Both the position numbers and the translations under genes were made by a program. From positions 1-18,770 of the forward strand of contig JAMDBP010000013.1 in NCBI GenBank assembly GCA_023487825.1: a stretch of 18,770 nt of DNA, read 5' to 3'. The notes beneath the pieces are model-generated. The model worked only from the letters and a program-made list of their open reading frames with translations, made no database searches and was not told the DNA's origin. Below are positions 1-6,855 of the stretch, piece by piece (the stretch's first letter is position 1; each line of letters opens with the position of its first letter). The DNA is from Candidatus Martarchaeota archaeon (lineage in GTDB: Archaea > Micrarchaeota > Micrarchaeia > Micrarchaeales > CABMGC01).

Positions 1-1369
1 AGAGATTGATGCTGTAGTCATTGTACTTTATCTGGACGCTTTTTGGATTGCCATGCTTCGGCACATTCTTTATAGGTCCGTTCTCAGGAGTCTCACTCTC
101 TCCAGACCATCTGGTATAATCCTTAGTGCTGAGGCCATTTACCTGCTTGCCACTTTCTGATAGGAATAAATCGTTGAAGTTTGAGGCTATGCTGCTTAAC
201 GGCATCTCCTGCTTAGGCTGTGATGGCCCTGAGACGCTAGGCTTTATGCTGCCAAGGTCTACAGTTATCATCTCGCTGTACCTTACTTTTGAATAATCGA
301 TATTGAACATCCCTTGCGCTTTGAGGTATTTCTCTACCAGTTCCACCTGATAATCGCTCCTGCCTGTGCTCTTCATGTATCTCAAAGTTTCACTGTCAGG
401 AGGGAATATCGCTATTGTTGCACCGTATTCAGGGCACATGTTGGAGAGAGTTGCACGGTCAGGAAGCGATAATGAAGTTAGTCCTGACCCGTAGAACTCT
501 ACAAACATGTTTACTACGCCATGCTCTCGCAGTATCTTTGTAAGCGTTAGGGCAAAATCTGTGGCAGTGACCCCGCTTCCAAGCTTTCCCTCAAGCTTTA
601 CTCCAAGAACCTTTGGGGTTATGAATGATACAGGCTGTCCAAGTACTGCAGCTTCTGCTTCTATGCCTCCTACTCCAAAGCCTACCACACCCAAGCCGTT
701 TATCATTGTGGTATGCGAGTCGGTGCCTACGAGCGTGTCTGGAAAAGCCCACTTGCTCTTTTCTATATTCTTAATACTGACACATGTTGCTATGTACTCT
801 AGATTGACCTGATGGCAGATGCCTGAAGAAGGCGGGAAGACCCTGAAGTTGTCCATCGAGCCGTTCGCCCACTTAAGCAGCTTATACCTTTCAAGGTTTC
901 TTTTCATCTCCATCTCCTGATTCTTTACAAGAGCATCGCTGGAGTTGAAAACGTCTACCTGCACAGAGTGGTCTATTATCAGGTCTACAGGCATCAAAGG
1001 CTGTATCAGTTCTGGTGATAGATTTATACTTGATATGTATTTTCGCATGGCTGCAAGATCAACTACTGCAGGAACTCCAGTAAAGTCCTGCATAAGAACC
1101 CTTGAGACTTTGAATGGTATGTCGCGCTCAGAAGGGTTTTTCGGATTCCAGTTTGCAAGCTCCTTTACATCTTCAAGCTTGATACCTTTTCCATCGCAAT
1201 TCCTTGCTAGCGATTCCAGCACTACTCTTATGGAATAGGGAAGTGTGGATGTGTCGCCGAAGCCCAGATCTTTCATTGCAGGCAATGAGTAATAGAATAT
1301 CTCTGAACCGTCAGACATCCTGAATGATGACTGCAGTTTTCTGCTCAGCTCTCTCGTATCCTCTTCCAT
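1..1369 (-). CDS. acnA: Aconitate hydratase (aconitase A), N-terminal part, cut by window edge
   Basis: The enzyme isomerises citrate to isocitrate via cis-aconitate, using a [4Fe-4S] cluster, in the TCA cycle. About 456 residues are visible; the C-terminal half lies beyond position 1. I translated the minus strand: the start region reads MEEDTRELSRKLQSSF, followed by the family blocks LMQDFTGVPAVVDLAAMR and DTLVGTDSHTTMINGLG, then VGGIEAEAAVLGQP. These are diagnostic of the AcnA/IRP branch. C312 in NMCPEYGA is the first of the three expected cluster cysteines; the other two (CxxC) would lie outside the window. The ATG at 1369 was chosen because a TATA-like box sits about 26 nt upstream, which fits leaderless initiation. 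The gene follows a TRAM-protein gene but seems to have its own promoter, and a T-rich terminator lies between them. Identification is firm; the separation from AcnB is clear from the motifs. Confidence 0.95.
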   Translation of the reverse strand, partial: MEEDTRELSRKLQSSFRMSDGSEIFYYSLPAMKDLGFGDTSTLPYSIRVVLESLARNCDGKGIKLEDVKELANWNPKNPSERDIPFKVSRVLMQDFTGVPAVVDLAAMRKYISSINLSPELIQPLMPVDLIIDHSVQVDVFNSSDALVKNQEMEMKRNLERYKLLKWANGSMDNFRVFPPSSGICHQVNLEYIATCVSIKNIEKSKWAFPDTLVGTDSHTTMINGLGVVGFGVGGIEAEAAVLGQPVSFITPKVLGVKLEGKLGSGVTATDFALTLTKILREHGVVNMFVEFYGSGLTSLSLPDRATLSNMCPEYGATIAIFPPDSETLRYMKSTGRSDYQVELVEKYLKAQGMFNIDYSKVRYSEMITVDLGSIKPSVSGPSQPKQEMPLSSIASNFNDLFLSESGKQVNGLSTKDYTRWSGESETPENGPIKNVPKHGNPKSVQIKYNDYSINL

Positions 1370-1389
1370 GCTCACATATCGGCTTTTCC

Positions 1390-1400
1390 AATTTAAAAGG
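1390..1400 (-). promoter_or_regulatory. TATA-like promoter element for the aconitase gene
   Basis: Read on the minus strand, this is CCTTTTAAAT, a typical archaeal BRE/TATA-like element. Its centre is about 26 nt upstream of the ATG at 1369, the spacing expected when transcription starts at or next to the start codon. Seen by eye only. Confidence 0.5.
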
Positions 1401-1424
1401 TTTATCCCGATATGTTTTTACTCA

Positions 1425-1472
1425 AAATATAAGAAAATAGGAAAAGATAAAGAATAAAAAATAAAATAACTA
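1425..1472 (-). terminator. T-rich archaeal terminator after the TRAM gene
   Basis: Downstream of the TAA at 1496-1498, the minus strand carries successive T-tracts (TTATTTTATTTTTTATTC and further T-rich runs). Archaeal RNA polymerase terminates at oligo-T tracts without needing a hairpin. The site lies in the 126-bp gap before the aconitase start. Confidence 0.5.
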
Positions 1473-1495
1473 ACCTTCTTTTGGGTTTTCTCTGC

Positions 1496-1852
1496 TTACG
1501 CTTCTTCTGACTCTTCCGAATCTGGAGCTGGTTCTGCGCTTGCTTCTGGAGCAGCTTCCGCCTCTCCTAGCACTTCGCCCATTGCAAATCTTGTCCTTAC
1601 CTCTGTTATCTTTACTCTCAGAGTCTGGCCTTCCTTTGCATCCTTTACGAAGATTACGAATCCGTCCTTCTTTGCTATTCCGTCTCCTTTCGAAGCCATA
1701 GCCTCTATCTTGACGTCTACTTCGTCTCCGACCTTTACAGGCTTTGGTAGGAAGTAATTAGGGTTTATTCCTCTTCCTGAACCTCCGTGCCTGTCTCCTC
1801 TGTCCCCTCTGTCTCCTCTTCTGTCATCTCCTCTTCCGAAATCTCTTGGCAT
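1496..1852 (-). CDS. TRAM-domain RNA-binding protein with RGD-repeat head
   Basis: This is a small (118 aa) protein built on one TRAM domain, roughly residues 36-96. The domain is a beta-barrel RNA-binding fold; the visible core is VGDEVDVKIEAMASKGDGIA followed by a GFVIFVKDAKEGQ segment. Family knowledge: stand-alone TRAM proteins in archaea bind RNA and act as RNA chaperones, and the fold also occurs in MiaB, RumA and TrmA-type enzymes. The first ~28 residues are an Arg/Gly/Asp low-complexity head with repeated GDR units. The last ~20 residues are acidic and Ala/Glu/Ser rich. A Shine-Dalgarno-like AGAGGA lies 7 nt before the ATG. The gene follows the HAD phosphatase by 64 bp on the same strand, so co-transcription is possible. 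The domain call is firm; the cellular role is inferred from the family. Confidence 0.88.
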   Translation of the reverse strand: MPRDFGRGDDRRGDRGDRGDRHGGSGRGINPNYFLPKPVKVGDEVDVKIEAMASKGDGIAKKDGFVIFVKDAKEGQTLRVKITEVRTRFAMGEVLGEAEAAPEASAEPAPDSEESEEA

Positions 1853-1916
1853 TTTATTTCCTCTGTAGGATCAGCGCTTTTAACTTCGCTTTACTACTTC
1901 ACTACATTTATTCATG

Positions 1917-2594
1917 TTATGATTTATAAACGTATCGTTCTCTTCGTCGAGAAGGCTTTTTTGCCCTTTTCCTGCGCAGGGCATTTAACATGTCAGTTGT
2001 GCTTGAGAATAGATAATCGGGCTTTGCATCCTTTATAAGCTGCAGAGGATCAAGACCGTCAGCTACTGCGCATGCCTTAACTCCCGCAAATCTTGATGCA
2101 TAAACATCAGAGGCCATGTCCCCCACATATACGACCTTGTCCTTTTTCATCCTGTATTTGTCAACTATAAGAAGTATACCTGATGGATCTGGCTTGTACC
2201 TGTCTATAGCATCTGAACTCAGTATGAAATCAACGTATTTTACCATGTTGGTGCTCCTTACCTCTGCCATGAGCCTTGTAGTATTCGAATCACTGAATAT
2301 GCAGACCTTCTTCTTGTTCTTCTTAAGAAGCTTGAGGAGCTCTTCAGAACCAGGTTTTAGCCTTACATGGTAGAGCTTTGCGTATAATGCGTATATTGTT
2401 GATACGAGCTTTCCCTTCTCTTCCTTTATGACAAGGTCGTTTACAGACCTTACTTTATACCTTTCCTTGTGCTTGAGTATGTATTCTAGTTTGTATCGGG
2501 CTTTCAGCATCTTTGAGACCCTTATCAGCGCACCTGACGTTGCAAGTGTGCCGTCCCAGTCGAATATGAAGAGCTCGTTTTCGTCTAGCAGCAT
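1917..2594 (-). CDS. HAD-superfamily hydrolase (phosphatase-like)
   Basis: A 225-residue HAD hydrolase. Motif I is FDWDGT with nucleophile D12 and acid/base D14. Motif II is IFSDS with S101. The motif III lysine is K134 in RYKPDPSG, and motif IV is VYVGDMASD with D159 and D163, the Mg2+ ligands. An alpha-helical C1 cap fits between motifs I and II. This layout matches phosphoglycolate phosphatase/PpaX-type small-molecule phosphatases; the substrate cannot be told. The C-terminus ends in a very basic tail (KRKRAKKPSRRRER), unusual for this family and possibly RNA-contacting. I chose ATG 2594 over an in-frame TTG at 2618. A TATA-like TTTTTAATT on the minus strand is centred 27 nt upstream of the ATG and would itself cover the TTG. 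The gene is divergent from the nuclease gene. Confidence 0.88.
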   Translation of the reverse strand: MLLDENELFIFDWDGTLATSGALIRVSKMLKARYKLEYILKHKERYKVRSVNDLVIKEEKGKLVSTIYALYAKLYHVRLKPGSEELLKLLKKNKKKVCIFSDSNTTRLMAEVRSTNMVKYVDFILSSDAIDRYKPDPSGILLIVDKYRMKKDKVVYVGDMASDVYASRFAGVKACAVADGLDPLQLIKDAKPDYLFSSTTDMLNALRRKRAKKPSRRRERYVYKS

Positions 2595-2615
2595 AGCATT
2601 ATTAATATTGTCAGG

Positions 2616-2626
2616 CAATTAAAAAT
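2616..2626 (-). promoter_or_regulatory. TATA-like element for the HAD gene
   Basis: The minus strand reads GATTTTTAATTG. The box centre near 2621 is about 27 nt from the ATG at 2594. This spacing supports leaderless initiation at 2594 and argues against the TTG at 2618. Confidence 0.45.
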
Positions 2627-2696
2627 CCATATGATGAGATAGGTGATCGCTGAGCTTAGGCTATGACGATTGGTAGGCGGTCTGACAGTGTTTTTA

Positions 2697-3572
2697 ATGC
2701 GAAAAGGTATCCTTGAAGAGCTCAACAAGAGCAGCGTAACTGTTACTGATATTGCAAATCAGTCCTGGTGCGAGTACAAGGTCTTCCTTTCCTGCACGCA
2801 AAAGGAAGGGCAGACAAAGGCGATGAGAATAGGGGAAGCCATCCATATGAATCTCCAGAAGGAGGTCTATAAGGAGCTTACCGTTGAGCCCGTCAACTAC
2901 CCAGATGTCTTCTACAAGAATGCATATGAGAACATACTGACAATGAAGAGCGTGGTTGAGAATGGAAAGGGGAGGGAGCTTAAGATAGAGGGAGATATAG
3001 ACGGTTTTACGATAAGGGGAAAGATAGACGAGCTTCTTGTTGAGAACGGTGAAACAGTAATAGTGGAGAACAAGACGACGAACAGGGAGAATGGCACGCA
3101 CATGGATGCTCTTAGGGAGATGCATTCTGTTCAGGCCATGGTATACAGGATGCTTTTCAAGGACATACTGGAAAAGAGGTACACCTTCAAGAAGTATTAT
3201 GATACAAACGGGGTAAGCAGGATGAAGCTCTCTCCGCAGTTCATACAGGGGCTGAAAGAGATAGGGATAAAGGATGACATGATAAACATAGGCGCAATAT
3301 GCCTGAGCATGTTCGAAGGATACCAGCAGCTCCCAAAGATAAGCGATACTCTTATGATAAGGTACCTTGACAGAGGGAGCAGGGAGGTAATAGAGGAGGT
3401 AAGGATAAAGTATGACGCACAGTGGCTCAAGAAGATACTTGACAGGGATTTCCTATTCTGGAACAAGAAGAAGAGCCCTGAGCCAGTCCCTAAGGAAGAA
3501 TCATGGAAGTGCAAAAGCTGCTACTTCCTTAAGATCAACAAATGCCAGTTCGGAGCCAGCTACTTTAAGTAG
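2697..3572 (+). CDS. Cas4 / exonuclease V-like PD-(D/E)XK nuclease with Fe-S cysteines
   Basis: A RecB-family nuclease of about 291 residues, in the Cas4/Exo5 (DUF83-like) group. Numbering from ATG 2697, the active-site elements are H50 in RIGEAIH, D111 in IRGKIDEL, E124 and K126 in VIVENKT, and the motif QAMVY with Q146 and Y150. One cysteine near the N-terminus (C25 in SWCEYK) plus C272, C275 and C283 in WKCKSCYFLKINKC form the split four-Cys set that holds a [4Fe-4S] cluster in Cas4, AddB and Exo5. Such enzymes degrade single-stranded DNA ends in repair, or trim CRISPR prespacers. No cas genes or repeats are nearby, so a repair role is more likely. The start is uncertain: TTG 2670 and GTG 2688 are in frame upstream, and GTG 2688 has a weak GGCGGT before it. 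The gene stops with TAG. Confidence 0.85.
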   Translation: MRKGILEELNKSSVTVTDIANQSWCEYKVFLSCTQKEGQTKAMRIGEAIHMNLQKEVYKELTVEPVNYPDVFYKNAYENILTMKSVVENGKGRELKIEGDIDGFTIRGKIDELLVENGETVIVENKTTNRENGTHMDALREMHSVQAMVYRMLFKDILEKRYTFKKYYDTNGVSRMKLSPQFIQGLKEIGIKDDMINIGAICLSMFEGYQQLPKISDTLMIRYLDRGSREVIEEVRIKYDAQWLKKILDRDFLFWNKKKSPEPVPKEESWKCKSCYFLKINKCQFGASYFK

Positions 3573-3606
3573 CAGCCTTAACTATGTCTTGCGGAATCCC
3601 GCTAAT

Positions 3607-3616
3607 GTTATAAATA
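3607..3616 (+). promoter_or_regulatory. TATA box for the alaS-carS pair
   Basis: The sequence GTTATAAATA is a good archaeal TATA box in the 73-bp gap after the nuclease gene. Its centre (~3611.5) predicts transcription starting near 3637-3639. That falls exactly on an in-frame GTG (3637), with the ATG at 3646 just after it. Confidence 0.55.
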
Positions 3617-3645
3617 ATCCGTATCTAATCTTAACTGTGGATCTG

Positions 3646-6333
3646 ATGTTTGAAAGTGTGAAGCTTGACAAGCCTTCGTTGAGGAAGGAGTTCTCCAAGG
3701 ATTACAAGAGTTACTACAGCACACAGCTATTCGAGGAACTGGGCTTCAGCAGGCATGAGTGCAGTATCTGCCATAAGAATTTCTGGAGCATAGATGACAG
3801 GGAGACATGCGAGGATCCTGAACATGCAGAGTATACTTTTTTCAAGGAAAAGAAGAGAGATATCAGTTATGTGAGCATGTGGAAGAAGTTTGCGGATTTC
3901 TTCAAGAAGAACGGGCACGAGGTCATACCTAAATACCCAGTAGTCAGCAGATGGAGAAGGGATTTATTCTTCACTATAGCAAGCATACAGGATTTCCAGC
4001 GAATAGAGAATGGGGTTATGGGCTTTGAATATAATGCCAATCCTCTTGTCGTACCTCAGATATGCTTACGTTTTGGAGATGTTGAGAATACCGGTGTTAC
4101 TGGAAGGCACTTTACAAGTTTCATGATGGCAGGTCAGCATGCGTTTAACTGGCCTAAGGAAGGTTATTGGAGAGATAGGTGCATCGAGTTAAACTACAAA
4201 TTCCTGACAGATGAGATAGGGGTAAAGAAAGAGGATCTTGTTTATAACGAGGATGTCTGGGCCATGGGAGATTTCTCAGAGTTCGGACCCTCTCTTGAGA
4301 GCTTTGCAAACGGATGCGAACTTGTAAACAGCGTATTCACCCAGTTTGAGAACTCCAACGGCTCTGTCAGGGAATTCAAGGGGAAGGTAGTTGATGTCGG
4401 ATGGGGCTTCGAGAGGCTAGTATGGTACTACACAGGATATGACACAGCGTATGAAGCCGTATTCAAGGACATACTTAAAAAGATAGAGAAGAAGAGCAGC
4501 GTTGAATTCGACAAGAAGCTGTTCAACAAGTTTGCAAAGCATTCGAGCAAGATAGACTTCTCGGAGAAGGCAGGAGGTAAGGTAGAGGATGAGATACTGA
4601 AGAAATTGGGAATTTCGAAGAAGGATTATGACAAAGGTGTAAAACCACTGCAGGCACTTTACGCCGTTCTTGATCATTCACGAACACTCCTTTTTGCAGT
4701 ATCTGATGGGGCGCTTCCATCCAATATAGGAGGAGGATACAACCTGAGAGTCATACTGAGAAGGGCGCTGAGCTTCATAGAGGAGTACGATCTCGGAGTT
4801 AGCATAGAGGAGATTGCAGAGATGCATGCCGATGAGCTCAAGGGCCTTTATCCTGAACTCAAGGAGAATCTTGACATATTCTCAAAGGTAATTGATATTG
4901 AAAAGAAGAGGTATGCAGCTACCAAGGAGAACAGCGCAAAGATAGTAGACAGGATAATTGCAAGGAAGAGTGCTGTCGATGTGAAGGAGCTGCGGACAAT
5001 GTATGAGAGCAATGGAATAACTCCTGAGATGATATCCTCCGTAGCTGCAAAGAAGGGAGTGCACCTTGAGATACCAAGAGATGCTTATGAAGGAATAATG
5101 AAGGGAGACTTCACAAGGGAACGCGAAACCAAGAAGCACATAGACATAGATATGAGCAAATTCCCCAAGACCGAACAGTTATACTATAGACTAGTAGAGG
5201 AATCAGATTCAAAGGTACTTTATGCTAACAAGAACCATGTGATACTTGATAAGACTCCTTTCTATCCTGAAGGAGGAGGACAGGAAGCAGATCATGGAAC
5301 GATCGATGGGGCAAAGGTGCACGATGTTCAGAAGTATGGAGATGTGATTGTGCACTTTATAGAAGGAGGGAACATAAAGAATGGCGAGAAGGTAAAGTGC
5401 GTAGTGAACCATGAAAGAAGGCAGAGGCTGATGGTGCACCATACAGCCACACATCTTATGAATGCAACATTGAGGAATGTGCTTGGAAAGCATGCATGGC
5501 AGGAGGGAACAAGGAAGGAAGAGGAGAAGGCGCACATAGACATAACGCACTATGATAAACTCTATGACAAAGATGTTGAAAGGATAGAGGATTTCGCAAA
5601 TGGCGCTCTTGCAGATGGCATTAAGGTAACGGTAAAGGATATGGAACGCGGAGATGCCGAAACCAAATATGGCTTTACGATTTATCAGGGACATGGCGTG
5701 CCATCAAAGATAATGCGCATAGTTACTATAGAATCAAAGGATGGTAAGCTTATAGATGCAGAGGCATGCGGCGGTCTTCATGTTGTTGGCATGGAGCACA
5801 TGATAGGAATGATAAAGGTAATAGGTACATCAAGAGTTTCAGACGGTGTGGACAGGGTTGACTTTGTCGCAGGAAAGGCAGCACTCAGATACTTCCAGGA
5901 GTCATACAAACAGCTGAAGACAGTATCACAGACCCTTAATTCGGATCTTTCCAGCACAGGCGAGAGGGTCCAGACACTGCTTCAGGAGAAACTTGCATCG
6001 GATAAGGAGAATGCAAAGAGGCTTGAGGAGATTGCAGCGGCTGTTGCAGATTCAAAGGAGGTTATTGACGCGATCGATGCAGCTCTCTCTAAGAAAGAGA
6101 GCATTGCTGAAGTTAAGCTCAATTACAACAAGCAGATAATGAGGAAGTCGATAGGAAACCTGACTTCAAAGTTCAAGAGACTTACTGTTATAATGGTTGG
6201 CAGCTCCGGAGAGGTTCTTGCGTCACGCGGCTCAGAATCAGATATTGCTGCGATAGACGCGTTGAAGAAGAGGTTCGGCGCAAAGTTCAAGGGAGGGGGA
6301 AGCAGAGATTATGCTGAAGGAAGAGTAGACTAG
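3646..6333 (+). CDS. alaS: Alanyl-tRNA synthetase, archaeal type
   Basis: A class II synthetase (895 aa) that charges tRNA-Ala and edits mischarged Ser/Gly. The N-terminus has the archaeal zinc-binding insert, with C39, C42, C55 and H60 in a layout like HECSICHKNFWS then RETCEDPEH. The catalytic domain follows (RWRRDLFFTIASIQDF, FGDVENTGVTGRH, and motif 3 as GWGFERL). The editing domain has the FYPEGGGQ block and the zinc site H599-x3-H603 (HHTATH) with C708-x3-H712 (CGGLH). A C-Ala domain ends in a GGGSRDYAEG block. All parts are present at full family length. The open frame extends upstream into the nuclease gene, but that part is unrelated to AlaRS. ATG 3646 is preferred; GTG 3637 is possible as a leaderless start. 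The gene ends in TAG followed directly by in-frame TGA. carS follows after 7 nt. Confidence 0.97.
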   Translation: MFESVKLDKPSLRKEFSKDYKSYYSTQLFEELGFSRHECSICHKNFWSIDDRETCEDPEHAEYTFFKEKKRDISYVSMWKKFADFFKKNGHEVIPKYPVVSRWRRDLFFTIASIQDFQRIENGVMGFEYNANPLVVPQICLRFGDVENTGVTGRHFTSFMMAGQHAFNWPKEGYWRDRCIELNYKFLTDEIGVKKEDLVYNEDVWAMGDFSEFGPSLESFANGCELVNSVFTQFENSNGSVREFKGKVVDVGWGFERLVWYYTGYDTAYEAVFKDILKKIEKKSSVEFDKKLFNKFAKHSSKIDFSEKAGGKVEDEILKKLGISKKDYDKGVKPLQALYAVLDHSRTLLFAVSDGALPSNIGGGYNLRVILRRALSFIEEYDLGVSIEEIAEMHADELKGLYPELKENLDIFSKVIDIEKKRYAATKENSAKIVDRIIARKSAVDVKELRTMYESNGITPEMISSVAAKKGVHLEIPRDAYEGIMKGDFTRERETKKHIDIDMSKFPKTEQLYYRLVEESDSKVLYANKNHVILDKTPFYPEGGGQEADHGTIDGAKVHDVQKYGDVIVHFIEGGNIKNGEKVKCVVNHERRQRLMVHHTATHLMNATLRNVLGKHAWQEGTRKEEEKAHIDITHYDKLYDKDVERIEDFANGALADGIKVTVKDMERGDAETKYGFTIYQGHGVPSKIMRIVTIESKDGKLIDAEACGGLHVVGMEHMIGMIKVIGTSRVSDGVDRVDFVAGKAALRYFQESYKQLKTVSQTLNSDLSSTGERVQTLLQEKLASDKENAKRLEEIAAAVADSKEVIDAIDAALSKKESIAEVKLNYNKQIMRKSIGNLTSKFKRLTVIMVGSSGEVLASRGSESDIAAIDALKKRFGAKFKGGGSRDYAEGRVD

Positions 6334-6340
6334 TGAGCAC

Positions 6341-6847
6341 ATGCCAGATCTTTTATACCAGCTTATACTTTATCCTCTGATTTACATATTTCCCGCATAT
6401 GTCTCCAATGGAGCTCCAGTAATATTCGGGGGAGGAATGCCTCTCGACTTCAATAGAAGACTTGGAGGCAAGCCGATATTCGGCAGCCATAAGACCATCA
6501 GGGGACTTGTAGCGGGCCTTCTCTCGGGAATTATAATCGCATATGTAGAATCTATCGCATTTCAGATGCCCTATCTGCTTGCGATAGGCGTATTGCTTAG
6601 CATAGGCACTCATTTTGGAGACCTTTTCGGAAGCTTTGTCAAGAGAAGGATAGGGACAAAGGAGGGAGTGAGCATGCCGTTCATGGACCAGTACCTCTTC
6701 CTGCTTTTTGCATTCATATTTGCATTCCCGTTAGGCAATCTTCCAGCATGGTATGGGATAATATTCATAATAATATTGACAGGAGTGCTGCACAAAGGGA
6801 CCAATATAGCAGCATATATAATGAAGCTGAAGAATGTTCCCTGGTAG
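6341..6847 (+). CDS. carS: CDP-archaeol synthase (CTP:2,3-di-O-geranylgeranyl-glycerol-1-phosphate cytidylyltransferase)
   Basis: An integral membrane enzyme that activates unsaturated archaetidic acid with CTP to give CDP-archaeol, the precursor of archaeal phospholipid head groups. The 168-residue length is normal for the DUF46/CarS family. Two cytoplasmic signatures are visible. The first is GGMPLDFNRRLGGKPIFG followed by SHKTIRG. The second is HFGDLFGSFVKRRIG, then MPFMDQY, which contain the Asp residues expected to bind Mg2+. About four to five hydrophobic helices flank them. Usual family members have DGRRIFGDGKT in the first motif; here it is GGKPIFGSHKT, a mild divergence. The gene starts 7 nt after alaS, so it is probably translated from the same transcript. 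It converges on the site-2 protease gene with only 8 bp between the stops. Confidence 0.93.
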   Translation: MPDLLYQLILYPLIYIFPAYVSNGAPVIFGGGMPLDFNRRLGGKPIFGSHKTIRGLVAGLLSGIIIAYVESIAFQMPYLLAIGVLLSIGTHFGDLFGSFVKRRIGTKEGVSMPFMDQYLFLLFAFIFAFPLGNLPAWYGIIFIIILTGVLHKGTNIAAYIMKLKNVPW

Positions 6848-6855
6848 CTGGTTCT

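Noticed and set aside
507..1238. Plus-strand open frames opposite the aconitase gene
   Set aside because: The minus-strand frame reads as clear aconitase throughout; the others are shadows.
1791..1826. Short tandem repeats as a possible CRISPR or satellite
   Set aside because: The 9-nt units are the codons of the GDR repeats in the TRAM protein; there are no spacers.
2595..2618. TTG start giving eight more residues on the HAD protein
   Set aside because: The likely TATA box overlaps it, and the ATG at 2594 places the FDWDGT motif at a normal distance from the N-terminus.
3412..3645. Upstream extension of the alaS open frame overlapping the nuclease gene
   Set aside because: The translated extension is Ser/Arg rich, unlike any AlaRS N-terminus, and lies out of frame over a well-supported gene. 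The TATA box at 3607-3616 places the start at 3637 or 3646.
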